From: Hylemonella gracilis str. Niagara R
Lineage (GTDB): Bacteria > Pseudomonadota > Gammaproteobacteria > Burkholderiales > Burkholderiaceae_C
Direction of reading: 5' to 3'
NCBI RefSeq assembly: GCF_000600295.1
Contig: NZ_JEMG01000001.1
Location: 3,477,800-3,541,799 of the forward strand
Length of the DNA stretch: 64,000 nt
Part shown: positions 37,546 through 46,811 of the stretch, piece by piece
Position numbering within the stretch: the stretch's first letter is position 1
How the letters are laid out: the number at the start of each line of letters is the position of its first letter
Position numbers and translations under genes: made by a program
The notes under the pieces: model-generated
The model's database searches: none
The model's input: the letters and a program-made list of their open reading frames with translations, nothing else
Told to the model about the DNA's origin: nothing

Positions 37546-40374
37546 CTATCGACGATCGGCATCCGGCGGTTTCGAAGGCGGTGTCACGGGCGGTGTGATC
37601 AAGGGCAAGGTGATGCGGATCACGGTACCGCGCCCGTCCGGCCCCGGCAGGGCCGCGACGCTGCCGCCGTGCGCGCCGACCATGCCCTGCGCGATCGTGA
37701 GCCCCAGGCCAGTCCCATGGCGCCCCCGGTCTCCGCGTTCGACACTGTAGAACATGTCGAAGATGCGGCCACGCTCCTCCTGCGGGATGCCCGGGCCACG
37801 GTCGCGCACGTCCAGTTGCAGGAACTCCCGGCGCGACGGGCCTGCGTCGCCGTCCACCCGATCCACCAGCCGCGCCGTGATGTCGATGGCCTCGCCCGGG
37901 GGCGAAAACTTGGCCGCGTTCTCCAGCACATTAAAAAGGGCCTGTTCCACCAGCGCCGGATGCACCCAGATCGGCGGCAGACCGGGCGCGATGTCCACCT
38001 GCAGCCGTACCGCGGGTTGGTAACGGCGCAGCCGCCCGGTGGCCGAGCCGATCAGTTCGTCCACGCCGATCCAGTCGCGCTTGAGGCTCAGGCCGGTGTG
38101 GCCCAGCCGGGTCATGTCCAGCAGGTTCTGGATGTAACGGTCCAGCCGTTCGCCCTCGACCAGGATGGTGTCGAGCAGGTTCTTGCGGTCCTCGGCGCTC
38201 ATGGCTTCGCTGTAGCTGACCAGGCTGCCGGCCGAGCCGATCATGGCCGCCAGCGGCGAGCGCAGGTCGTGCGAGACCGAGGACAGCAATGCCGAACGCA
38301 GGCGCTCGGTTTCGTTGCTGACACGCGCTTTTTCCAGGTCGGCCACCAGCCGCGCGCGCAGCGCGGCCTGCGCGATGTCCTCGGCCATGGCCTCGACCAG
38401 CCGGCGCTGGGGGTGGGACAGCCGCCGGACATCCGCGCCGAAGCGCAGACCGACCACGCCCATCACATCGTCGATGACACCTCCGCCCCCCTCGCTGGCG
38501 GTGTGCTGCGCCTTGCGCAATGGCAGCCACCACCAGGCCGCGCCGGCCAGGGTGTCGGTGTAACGGCCCGCGGGTTGGCCATGGGACAGCACCCAATCCA
38601 CCGCGGCCCGATCGATGTCTGCCAGCGTCGCGTTATGGGAAAACACCTCGACGCGGGAGTCCGAGGCACCAACACGCAGCCAGGCACCCGCACCCAGATG
38701 GCGCTCCAGCGCGGCGCGCCCGGCCTGCAGCACCTCGCCCAGGTCGGCCGCCGCGCCCAATTGCCGGCCCAGGCCCTGCAGCGCCGTGGCATGTGCGTTC
38801 GCGGCCCGCAAGGCCAGTACCTGCATGCGCAGCTGCGAGGCCAGGCGCCCGGCCACCAACGCAGCGATCAGGAAAAGAAATACCGTGGCGACGCCTTGGC
38901 GCGCTCCGATGAACAGCGTGTAGCGCGGTTCGATGAAGAAGAAGTTGTAAGCGAGAAAACACAGGCCCGCAGCGAACACCGCCGCCGCCATGCGGGTGCG
39001 CGCCGCGACCAGCACCACCGCCACGATGAACACCATGGACAGATCGCGCAGGTCCAGCCAACGCTCCGCGGCCCAGGCGACCCCGATGGCGGCCAGCGTG
39101 GCGAACAGCGTCAGTGCCAGGTCATGGCGACCCAGCCAAGCCGCGGGACCGGACCAGCGCCGCGCGCCCACGCGGGCCTGAGCCCGGGCCTGCGGCGCGC
39201 TGACGATGACCAGTTCGTGATGCGCCCCATGCCGCAGCAATTGCTGGGTCAGGGTACGGTTGAACATGCGCGCGAACACCCGGGCGAACATCCACGGAAA
39301 AGGCCGTTCGCGCGTGCGCCCTACGACCAGGGTCGAACAGCCTTCGCTGGCGGCGTGGTCGAGCAAGGCCTCGGCCACGCGCGGGCCATGCAGGACCTCG
39401 GTGTCCGCGCCAAGGCTGCGCGCCAGCGCGAAGGCGCGGTCCAGTTCGGCCTGTCGTGCCGGATCCACTGCCCCGCCGGGCACCGCCTGCACCGTGACCA
39501 CGCGCCAAGGCGCGTCGCGTCGCTCGGCGATGCGGCGGCCCGCGCGCACCAGGTATTCAGATGCGCCCAGACCATCGACGGCCACCAGCACCCGCGGCCG
39601 CAAGGCCAGACCGGGCAGGCCGCGCGCGGCCTGGGCCACGCGCAGATCCTCTTCCACATGATCGGCCGCCGTCTGCATGGCCAGCTCGCGCAGCGCGGCG
39701 AGGTTGGAGGGTTGAAAAAAAGCCTGCAGCGCGTGCTCCGCCTGTTCGGGCAGGTAGACCTTGCCTTGCCGCAGCCGCTCGATCAACTCACGCGGCGGCA
39801 GGTCGACCAGGCGGATGTCGCGCAGGCGGTCGAACAGCGCGTCGGGCACCGTCTCGCTGACGCGCACGCCGGTGATGCGGTGCACGATGTCGTTGAGGCT
39901 TTCCAGGTGCTGGACGTTGACGGCGGTGAAGACGTCGATGCCCGCGTCCAGCAGTTCCTCCACGTCCTGCCAGCGACGCTCATGGCGACTGGCGAGCAGA
40001 CCCTGAGCATTGCGGTGCGCCAGTTCATCGACCACCGCGACGCGGGGCCGGCGCGCGAGCACCGCGTCGATGTCCAGTTCCTCCAGGCGGCGCCCCTGGT
40101 AGTCGACGCGCTTGCGCGGGATCACTTCCAGGCCATCCAGCAGCGCGGCAGTCTCGGCCCGGCCATGGGTCTCGACGAAACCGACGACGACATCCACACC
40201 CTGCTTGCGCAGTTCGCGCGCGCGAGAGAGCATGGCGTAGGTCTTGCCCACGCCGGGCGCGGCGCCCAGAAAAACCGTCAGCCGCCCGGCCGCCCGGCGG
40301 CGCAGTTCACTCGCCAGCGCGTCGGCCCGGACTTCGCGGCCCGCCTCGGAATGGGCGTCTTGTTCCTCGCTCAT
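37546..40374 (-). CDS. kdpD: Sensor histidine kinase KdpD
   Basis: A 942-residue membrane sensor. N-terminal KdpD domain with Walker A G-A-A-P-G-V-G-K-T (about 37-45), the universal-stress-protein-like domain (about 250-370), four clustered membrane helices (about 430-520, DUF4118), a GAF-like region, then HisKA with S-V-S-H-D-L-R-S-P-L (His near residue 700) and HATPase with N-V-L-E-N-A-A-K-F-S-P and G-L-G-L. Detects low potassium and osmotic change. Slightly longer than the E. coli protein (894). Lies four bases after the kdpC stop. Confidence 0.96.
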   Translation of the reverse strand: MSEEQDAHSEAGREVRADALASELRRRAAGRLTVFLGAAPGVGKTYAMLSRARELRKQGVDVVVGFVETHGRAETAALLDGLEVIPRKRVDYQGRRLEELDIDAVLARRPRVAVVDELAHRNAQGLLASRHERRWQDVEELLDAGIDVFTAVNVQHLESLNDIVHRITGVRVSETVPDALFDRLRDIRLVDLPPRELIERLRQGKVYLPEQAEHALQAFFQPSNLAALRELAMQTAADHVEEDLRVAQAARGLPGLALRPRVLVAVDGLGASEYLVRAGRRIAERRDAPWRVVTVQAVPGGAVDPARQAELDRAFALARSLGADTEVLHGPRVAEALLDHAASEGCSTLVVGRTRERPFPWMFARVFARMFNRTLTQQLLRHGAHHELVIVSAPQARAQARVGARRWSGPAAWLGRHDLALTLFATLAAIGVAWAAERWLDLRDLSMVFIVAVVLVAARTRMAAAVFAAGLCFLAYNFFFIEPRYTLFIGARQGVATVFLFLIAALVAGRLASQLRMQVLALRAANAHATALQGLGRQLGAAADLGEVLQAGRAALERHLGAGAWLRVGASDSRVEVFSHNATLADIDRAAVDWVLSHGQPAGRYTDTLAGAAWWWLPLRKAQHTASEGGGGVIDDVMGVVGLRFGADVRRLSHPQRRLVEAMAEDIAQAALRARLVADLEKARVSNETERLRSALLSSVSHDLRSPLAAMIGSAGSLVSYSEAMSAEDRKNLLDTILVEGERLDRYIQNLLDMTRLGHTGLSLKRDWIGVDELIGSATGRLRRYQPAVRLQVDIAPGLPPIWVHPALVEQALFNVLENAAKFSPPGEAIDITARLVDRVDGDAGPSRREFLQLDVRDRGPGIPQEERGRIFDMFYSVERGDRGRHGTGLGLTIAQGMVGAHGGSVAALPGPDGRGTVIRITLPLITPPVTPPSKPPDADRR

Positions 40375-40378
40375 GCGC

Positions 40379-40975
40379 TTATTGTGCGGTGGCCGCGCCA
40401 GCGGTCGTCAGGACATCCAGCGCCAGGTTCAGTTCCAGCACATTGACGCGCGGCTGGCCGAACAGGCCGAACTGCGGACCTTCGGTGTGGCGTGCCACCC
40501 AGGCCTCGACCTGCGCGGGACTCAGGCCACGCGCCTTGGCGACGCGTGCGATCTGGATGCGTGCGCCCTCCGGGCTGATGTGCGGGTCGACCCCGCTACC
40601 CGACTGGGTGAGCAGGTCCCCCGGCACGGCCTCGGGTGCGATGCCCTCGCGCGCCGCCACGCCCGCACGGGTGTCGGTGATGCGCTGGCGCAGGTCGGGG
40701 TTGCTGCGCGCCTGGTTGCTGCCGGCCAGCGCCATCAGGTCGTAGTTCGCGGCGGAGGGGCGCGGCTGGAAGTACCGCTCACCGGCAAAGGGTTGCGCGA
40801 CCAGGGCGGAGCCCACGACCTTGCCGTCGCGATCGATCGGGCTGCCGGTGGCCGTCTGCGGAAACAGCAGACCGCCCAGGCCCGTTGCGGCCAGCGTGTA
40901 GAGCAGGCCGAACAGCAGCAGCGAGACCAGGGCCAGGCCCAGCGACGCCCGCAGAGAAGAAGTGGAAGTGTTCAT
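40379..40975 (-). CDS. kdpC: Potassium-transporting ATPase KdpC subunit
   Basis: A 198-residue single-span subunit (helix about 12-38) that stabilises the KdpFABC complex. Typical segments: A-N-G-S-x-I-like T-G-S-P-I-D-R-D-G-K-V-V-G-S-A-L-V-A-Q-P-F, Y-F-Q-P-R-P-S-A-A-N-Y, G-V-D-P-H-I-S-P-E-G-A, and V-N-V-L-E-L-N-L-A-L-D. Start at 40975; the frame upstream overlaps kdpB and is not conserved-looking. Confidence 0.95.
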   Translation of the reverse strand: MNTSTSSLRASLGLALVSLLLFGLLYTLAATGLGGLLFPQTATGSPIDRDGKVVGSALVAQPFAGERYFQPRPSAANYDLMALAGSNQARSNPDLRQRITDTRAGVAAREGIAPEAVPGDLLTQSGSGVDPHISPEGARIQIARVAKARGLSPAQVEAWVARHTEGPQFGLFGQPRVNVLELNLALDVLTTAGAATAQ

Positions 40976-41010
40976 GATGAAAGCTCGTGAATATCCAGGA
41001 AACCGTGTCT

Positions 41011-43083
41011 TCAAATACCGACCGTCGCGGCCAGCGCCAAGTCGATCAGCTTGATCGCGGGGAAAGGCAGGATCACGCCACCCAGGCCGTAGATCAGCAT
41101 GTTCCTGCGCAGCAGCGCTGTGGCACCACTCGGGCGAAAACGCACGCCGCGCAGCGCCAGCGGAATCAGCAGGGGGATGATGAGGGCGTTGAAGATCAAC
41201 GCCGCGATCACCGCGTTGGTCGGGCTGGACAGCTGCATGACATTCAGCGCGGCCATGGACGGGATCGCGCCTGCAAACAGGGCCGGGAGAATCGCGAAGT
41301 ACTTGGACACGTCATTGGCCAGCGAGAAGGTGGTCAGCGCGCCGCGCGTGATGAGCTGCTGCTTGCCCACCTCCACCACCTGCAGCAGCTTGGCCGGGTC
41401 CGAGTCCAGGTCGACCATATTGCCCGCCTCCTTGGCGGCCTGGGTGCCGGAGTTCATCGCCAGGCCCACGTCGGCCTGCGCCAGCGCGGGCGCGTCATTG
41501 CTGCCGTCGCCCACCATGGCGACCAGACGGCCACAGGCCTGTTCCGCGCGGATGCGCGCCAACTTGTCCTCGGGGCGGGCCTCGGCCACATAGTCGTCGA
41601 CCCCGGCTTCGGCGGCGATGGCGGCAGCGGTCAACGGGTTGTCGCCGGTGATCATCACCGTGCGGATGCCCATGCCGCGCAGCTGGGCGAACTTCTCCTT
41701 GATGCCGTGCTTGACCACGTCGGACAACTCCACCACACCCAGCACGTGGCGGCCGTCGGCGATGACCAGGGGTGTGGCGCCCTTGCGCGCGACTTGCTCG
41801 ACGCGGGCCTGCAACTCCACCGGCACGCTGCCGCCCGCCTTGTGCACACGGCGCACGATGGCATCCATCGCGCCCTTGCGGATGGAACGACCGTCGGGCA
41901 GGTCCACGCCCGACATGCGGGTGGTCGCGCTGAACGCGATGAAACGCGCACCCACCGGTTCTTCCAGCGGCGCGGGAGACCCATCACGCTGAACACGGCG
42001 CGCCAGCTTGACGATGGACTTGCCCTCGGGTGTCGGGTCGGCCAGCGACGCCAGCAAGGCGGCTTCGCGCAGCAGGGACGGCTCCACGCCGGCCAGCGCG
42101 TGCAGCACCGTGGCCTGGCGGTCGCCGTGGGTGATGGTGCCGGTCTTGTCCAGCAGCAGCACGTCCACGTCACCCGCCGCTTCCACGGCCTTGCCGGATT
42201 TGGCCAGCACATTCGCCGCCAGCGCGCGGTTCATGCCCGCGATGCCGATGGCGGGCAACAAGCCGCCGATGGTGGTCGGGATCAGGCAGACCAGCAGCGC
42301 GAGGAGCAGCAGCGGGTCGAGTGTGATGCCTACGAAGGACGCGATGAAGGGCAGGCTGACGACCACGATGGTGAAGGTCGCGGTCATGGTCAGCAGCAGC
42401 AGGCCCAGCGCAACCTCGTTCGGCGTCTTCTGCCGGTTCGCGCCCTCGACCAGGGCGATCATGCGGTCGAGGAAGCTGTGCCCCGGCAGGGCCGTGACCC
42501 GCACCACGATCTCGTCGGACAGCACCTTGGTGCCGCCGATCACGCCAGAACGGTCGGTGCCCGCCTCGCGCAGCACGGGTGCGGATTCGCCCGTCACCGC
42601 CGATTCATTGAGGGTGGCGAGTCCGCGCACGATTTCGCCGTCGGCGGGCACGATCTCGCCCGCGGAGACGACAACCAGGTCGTTGCTCACCAGTTCGGCC
42701 GCCGGAATGTGCTGTGCGCGATGGAGGGCATCGGCGCTGTCCACACGACGCGCCACCAGGCCCTTGCGCACGCGGCGCAGCGTAGCGGCCTGACCACGCC
42801 CGCGCGCCTCGGCCACGGCTTCGGCGAAATTGGCGAACAGCACGGTGATGAAGAGCAGCGCCGTCACGGCCCAGCCCATGCCCGCAGGTGAAGTCCCGAG
42901 CAGGGTCAGCACGGCGCACCAGAGCGTGCCGAACCAGACCACGGCCATCACCGGGTTCTTGAAAGCGTGCTGGGGCGCGAGCTTGACGAAGGCAGCGCGC
43001 AGCGCAACCTTGAACCCGGCGGCATCCAGCAGCACGGCTTGGCGGCTCTGGACGGCCGCGGGAAAAGTTGTCTTGACGTTCAT
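41011..43083 (-). CDS. kdpB: Potassium-transporting P-type ATPase KdpB subunit
   Basis: The ATP-hydrolysing subunit of the Kdp pump. 690 residues from the chosen start. The phosphorylated Asp is in L-L-L-D-K-T-G-T-I-T near residue 311; the actuator motif is T-G-E-S-A-P-V; the hinge has M-V-G-D-G-S-N-D-A-P-A-L-A-Q-A-D, with Ser where most KdpB have Thr. I chose ATG 43083 because GGAGA lies eight bases upstream and the length matches E. coli (682). An ATG at 43119 that overlaps the kdpA stop (ATGA) would add 12 residues and is a real alternative through translational coupling. Confidence 0.96.
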   Translation of the reverse strand: MNVKTTFPAAVQSRQAVLLDAAGFKVALRAAFVKLAPQHAFKNPVMAVVWFGTLWCAVLTLLGTSPAGMGWAVTALLFITVLFANFAEAVAEARGRGQAATLRRVRKGLVARRVDSADALHRAQHIPAAELVSNDLVVVSAGEIVPADGEIVRGLATLNESAVTGESAPVLREAGTDRSGVIGGTKVLSDEIVVRVTALPGHSFLDRMIALVEGANRQKTPNEVALGLLLLTMTATFTIVVVSLPFIASFVGITLDPLLLLALLVCLIPTTIGGLLPAIGIAGMNRALAANVLAKSGKAVEAAGDVDVLLLDKTGTITHGDRQATVLHALAGVEPSLLREAALLASLADPTPEGKSIVKLARRVQRDGSPAPLEEPVGARFIAFSATTRMSGVDLPDGRSIRKGAMDAIVRRVHKAGGSVPVELQARVEQVARKGATPLVIADGRHVLGVVELSDVVKHGIKEKFAQLRGMGIRTVMITGDNPLTAAAIAAEAGVDDYVAEARPEDKLARIRAEQACGRLVAMVGDGSNDAPALAQADVGLAMNSGTQAAKEAGNMVDLDSDPAKLLQVVEVGKQQLITRGALTTFSLANDVSKYFAILPALFAGAIPSMAALNVMQLSSPTNAVIAALIFNALIIPLLIPLALRGVRFRPSGATALLRRNMLIYGLGGVILPFPAIKLIDLALAATVGI

Positions 43084-43115
43084 GATGAAGTTCTCCGGCT
43101 TGTTTTCCATGCCGT

Positions 43116-44834
43116 TCATTGCGCCAACATCGACAGGTGCTCGGCGACGGGACCCAGCACCAGCACCGGCATGAACTGGAGCAGGGTCAGGATCACGATC
43201 ACCGCGATCAGGGTCAGGGCGAAGGTCGGGGTTTCGACCTGCAAGGTGCCGGTGCTTTCCGGCGCGAGGCGCTTGCGGGCCAGGGACGCGGCGATGACCA
43301 GCGGCAGGATCAGCGCCGGGTAACGGCCCAGGGCCAGCACGGCGGCGCAGCTCAGGTTCCACCAGGCGGTGGCGTCGCCCAGGCCCTCGAAGCCGGAGCC
43401 GTTGTTGGCAAAGGCCGAGGTATATTCATAGAGCACCTGGCTGATGCCATGGAAGGCCGGGTTGGAGTTGCCGGTGAGGGACGGCAGCGCCAGCGTGATG
43501 GCGGTGAAGCCCAGCACCACCAGGGGCTGCAGCAGCACCAGCACGGCGAGCAGTTTCACTTCCGGCGCCTCGATCTTGCGTCCGAACAGTTCCGGCGTGC
43601 GCCCCGTCATCAGCCCCGCGAGGAAGACGCTGAGCAGCAGGTAGACCAGGAACTGCTGCAAGCCGCAGCCGATACCGCCCCAGATGGCGTTGACCAGCAT
43701 GTTGCCGATCGTCACCAGTCCGGTCAGCGGCGCCAGCGAGTCATGCATGGCGTTGACCGAGCCGTTGCTGGTCTGCGTGGTCAACGCGGCCCAGAGTGCG
43801 GAGGCGTCGGCACCGAGGCGCACTTCCTTGCCTTCCATCCGCGCCGCGTCGGTAGTGGACGAGGAATGGCCTTCCGACCACAGCGCCAGACCCGTGGAGG
43901 CCAGTGACATCAACAGCATGCAACCCAGCACCAGGGCCGTGAACTTGCGACGCCCCGTGAAGGCGCCGACCATGAAAGCCACCGCCACCGGCAACACCAC
44001 GATGGCCAGCGTCTGCAGCAGGTTGCTCAAAGGCGTCGGGTTTTCCAGCGGCACCGTGCTGTTCGGCCCGTACCAGCCACCGCCGTTGGTCCCGAGCTGC
44101 TTGGCCGCGACCATGGGCGCGACCGGGCCCAGCGGAATCTTCTGTTCCTTCATGGCCACGCTCGCATCCAGCGGCGTCGCCACCGGTCCGCCGGCCAGCG
44201 TGGACGGAACGCCCTGGCTGGTCAATGTCAGCGACAGCAACAGGCACAGCGGCAGGAACACGCGCACCGCGGGACGGATGACGTCGGCCCAGTAATTGCC
44301 CAGATCCACGGCGCCGGCATCGGCGTGGCCCGCTTGTACCGCCTGAGCCGCCTGAATCTTGCGCCCGCCGAACAGACCGCGCAGCGTGGCCACCACCAGG
44401 GCCAGGCCCATCATGGGTGTGATGACCTGCAGGCCGACGATGCCCGTCATCTGGGCCAGGTAGGACAGCTGAGCCTGCCCAGAGTAATGCTGCTGGTTGG
44501 TGTTGGTCAGGAAGGAGACCGCGGTGTGCAGCGCCAGATCCCAGCGCATGTTCGGCGCGTCGTTCGGGTTCAGCGGCAACCAGGCCTGGGTCATGAAGAT
44601 GGCCATGGCCAGCAGACCCAGCACGAGGTTGCTGAGCAGGAAAGCCCCGGCATAGGCCGTCCTGCCCATGCCCCGGGTCGGGTCTACACCCAAGAGGCGG
44701 TAGAGGGGGCGCTCAACCCAGCCGAAGAGCCGATCCCCGCGCATGGGCTCGCCCCGCATGACGGCGGCGAGATAACGTCCCAGCGGCCAGCCCAGCACGA
44801 GGGCCAGCCCCAGGACCGTGACAAATTCGATCAT
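43116..44834 (-). CDS. kdpA: Potassium-transporting ATPase KdpA subunit
   Basis: The potassium channel-like subunit, 572 residues with about ten helices. Selectivity-filter-like segments of the four repeats are visible, such as T-N-T-N-Q-Q-H-Y-S-G, G-T-N-G-G-G-W-Y-G-P-N-S and A-N-N-G-S-G-F-E-G-L. AGGAG seven bases before the ATG at 44834 fixes the start. First visible gene of the operon; a kdpF-like peptide of about 29 residues usually precedes it, but I find none in the 216 bp upstream. Confidence 0.96.
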   Translation of the reverse strand: MIEFVTVLGLALVLGWPLGRYLAAVMRGEPMRGDRLFGWVERPLYRLLGVDPTRGMGRTAYAGAFLLSNLVLGLLAMAIFMTQAWLPLNPNDAPNMRWDLALHTAVSFLTNTNQQHYSGQAQLSYLAQMTGIVGLQVITPMMGLALVVATLRGLFGGRKIQAAQAVQAGHADAGAVDLGNYWADVIRPAVRVFLPLCLLLSLTLTSQGVPSTLAGGPVATPLDASVAMKEQKIPLGPVAPMVAAKQLGTNGGGWYGPNSTVPLENPTPLSNLLQTLAIVVLPVAVAFMVGAFTGRRKFTALVLGCMLLMSLASTGLALWSEGHSSSTTDAARMEGKEVRLGADASALWAALTTQTSNGSVNAMHDSLAPLTGLVTIGNMLVNAIWGGIGCGLQQFLVYLLLSVFLAGLMTGRTPELFGRKIEAPEVKLLAVLVLLQPLVVLGFTAITLALPSLTGNSNPAFHGISQVLYEYTSAFANNGSGFEGLGDATAWWNLSCAAVLALGRYPALILPLVIAASLARKRLAPESTGTLQVETPTFALTLIAVIVILTLLQFMPVLVLGPVAEHLSMLAQ

Positions 44835-44912
44835 GTAAGAACTCCTGCACTTGCATTCAGCGGCAGCCACCGAGACCTCGGCAGCCCTGGCCAAAATTCT
44901 CGGAGCGAGCCC

Positions 44913-44965
44913 CGTAAAGTCGCCAGCCCTCGCCAGCGGCGAGCCCGTAAATTCGGCGTAAATTC
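44913..44965 (-). promoter_or_regulatory. Candidate KdpE operator: three phased CGTAAA(T/G)TC repeats
   Basis: CGTAAAGTC at 44913-44921, CGTAAATTC at 44946-44954 and again at 44957-44965 are direct repeats spaced 33 and 11 bp apart, so all three face the same side of the helix. On the coding (minus) strand they read GAATTTACG, AT-rich islands in GC-rich DNA, 80-130 bp before kdpA. E. coli KdpE also binds a T-rich TTTAC-containing element. The gap 44835-45050 is shared with the divergent EamA gene. Confidence 0.6.
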
Positions 44966-45050
44966 AGCTGCGCGGCACACTGCATTCCCGTGCGGTTAGA
45001 CGCGAACGACCCAACTGCTTCGCGTATCCCGATCTGCGACACTCGGTGGC

Positions 45051-45923
45051 ATGACGCTCACCTGGCCCATCGCCGCCGCCGTGCTGTTCGGCGCTCTCCT
45101 GCATGCCAGCTGGAACGCGCTGGTCAAGTCCAGCCAGGACAAGACGCTGGACACCGCGCTCATCCACCTGCTGGGTTCCGTCGTCACCCTGCCCCTGCTG
45201 TTCTGGCTGGGGCCACCGCCCCTCGCCGCCTGGCCCTACATCGCGGCGTCGGTGCTGATCCACATCGGCTACTACATCGCGCTGGCGCGGGCCTACCAGC
45301 ATGGCGACCTGGGCTTGGCCTACCCGCTGATGCGCGGCACTGCGCCGCTGCTGGTCGCCTTGAGTTCTGCGCTGTTCGTGGGGGAGCATCTTTCGCCGCT
45401 GGCCTGGGTCGGCGTGCTGGGTGTGTGCTGCGGCGTGCTGGCGCTGGGTTTGTCGCGCCACGCCCTGGACTCGCCCCAGGCTGTGGGCTTTGCGCTGGCC
45501 AACGCGGTCATCATCGCCATCTACACCCTGGTCGACGCGCTGGGCGCGCGCGCGGCCAGCACGGAGGCGGACGGCCTGGGTGCGCTGCGCTACGTCATCA
45601 TGCTGTTCGCCTTCGACGGCTGGCCCTTTGCCCTGCTGGTGCTGGCGCGGCGTGGCAAGACGGCCTGGCCACACACCCAGTCCTACGCACAGCGGCGCTG
45701 GCCAGTCGCACTGGGCGGCGCGCTGGCATCGCTCGGCTCCTACGGCATCGCGCTCTGGGCCATGACACGCGCGCCAGTGGCCACCGTGGCCGCGCTGCGC
45801 GAGACCTCGGTGCTGTTCGCCGCGCTGATCGGCGCCTGGCTGTTGCGCGAGCGCTTCACGCCGCGCCGCGCCGTGGGCACGGCTGTCATCGTGGCGGGCG
45901 TGATGGCGCTGCGCCTCGGTTGA
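45051..45923 (+). CDS. EamA/DMT superfamily transporter
   Basis: A 290-residue membrane protein with ten helices in two EamA halves; the second half has the typical A-P-V-A-T-V-A-A-L-R-E-T-S-V-L-F-A-A-L-I-G-A-W-L-L-R-E-R-F segment. Family members export amino acids and metabolites. Divergent from kdpA. The substrate is unknown. Related transporters of this size are sometimes found with phosphonatase genes, but here none is adjacent. Confidence 0.83.
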   Translation: MTLTWPIAAAVLFGALLHASWNALVKSSQDKTLDTALIHLLGSVVTLPLLFWLGPPPLAAWPYIAASVLIHIGYYIALARAYQHGDLGLAYPLMRGTAPLLVALSSALFVGEHLSPLAWVGVLGVCCGVLALGLSRHALDSPQAVGFALANAVIIAIYTLVDALGARAASTEADGLGALRYVIMLFAFDGWPFALLVLARRGKTAWPHTQSYAQRRWPVALGGALASLGSYGIALWAMTRAPVATVAALRETSVLFAALIGAWLLRERFTPRRAVGTAVIVAGVMALRLG

Positions 45924-45981
45924 CAGCCCAGGTAATTCAGGCAAGTCGGCGGCCCGCGCCGCCCGCGCGCCTGGTACCTGA

Positions 45982-46809
45982 TTAAGGTTTCAGCACCCGG
46001 AAGGTCAGGGTGTAGTTGTAGCCGTACATCGGCGCGGCGGCGCCCTTCGGAGCCGCGCCGCGGTAGCGTACCAAGGCCAGGTAGACACCGGGTTCGGTCA
46101 TTGCGTAGGCAATGCGGCCCTGCGCATCGGTCTTGGCACTGTCGCTGGTGTGCTCGCTGCCCAGGTCCATGGGGGAACGGTAGATGTCCACCGTCTGCCC
46201 GCTCAGCGGCTTGCCGTCGAACAGCACGGTGAACTCGAACTTCTCACCCGTGAACAGGTCGTTCGGATGGGTGATGGGCACGATTTCCAGGCCCTGCTGG
46301 GCGGGCTCCAATGCGCGTTTATTCGGCGCCCCAGCTGTCACATAGGCCTCGGACACCGAATGCGACTGGTAATGGGACAGCAGCTTGACGCCGGGCGGCG
46401 GTGTCTTGTTTCCATCGCGCGAGATCTCCACCTTGCCGTCCTGTTCCCAGCTGCGGAAGATGGAACCCAACCGCACGCCCGTGCTCAGGCGGTAAGTGCC
46501 CTTGGCGCCAGGCAGCTTCTGCTCGGCCACGGTGCGTGACTTGAGCTGATGCACTTCGCCAAAGGGCAGTACGCTGCCATCGGGCGTGGTTAGGGTGAAA
46601 CGCGTGTCGCCAAAGCCCACTTCGGACAGGAAGAATTTCTCGGCATAACCCGCGTCCACGCTCAGCACAGCGTCGGGCGCGACGTCAAAGCTCATGGGCA
46701 GCAGGTAGGGCGTGTGGGCCTGGGCCGCACCGGCCAGCATCAGGCAAGCGCAGGTCAGGGCACGCGTGGCGCGCTTGGAGTAAGCGTGCAGCAAGTGATT
46801 TTGGTTCAT
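45982..46809 (-). CDS. DUF4198 domain periplasmic protein
   Basis: A 275-residue exported protein: signal peptide about 1-31 (…LAGAAQAH), then a beta-rich DUF4198 region starting H-T-P-Y-L-L-P and containing Y-R-L-S-T-G, F-E-F-T-V-L-F-D-G-K-P-L-S-G-Q-T-V-D-I-Y and the T-D-A-Q-G-R-I-A-Y-A-M-T-E-P-G-V-Y repeat-like block. Family members often accompany TonB-dependent receptors and metal uptake, sometimes called NikM-like. It lies two bases after the EF-hand gene, so the two form an operon divergent from the TonB receptor. Confidence 0.82.
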   Translation of the reverse strand: MNQNHLLHAYSKRATRALTCACLMLAGAAQAHTPYLLPMSFDVAPDAVLSVDAGYAEKFFLSEVGFGDTRFTLTTPDGSVLPFGEVHQLKSRTVAEQKLPGAKGTYRLSTGVRLGSIFRSWEQDGKVEISRDGNKTPPPGVKLLSHYQSHSVSEAYVTAGAPNKRALEPAQQGLEIVPITHPNDLFTGEKFEFTVLFDGKPLSGQTVDIYRSPMDLGSEHTSDSAKTDAQGRIAYAMTEPGVYLALVRYRGAAPKGAAAPMYGYNYTLTFRVLKP

Positions 46810-46811
46810 GG

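Noticed and set aside
37294-40446. 1050-codon open frame opposite kdpD
   Set aside because: Antisense shadow of kdpD; the same holds for the long frames opposite kdpB, the phnU permease and the urt genes.
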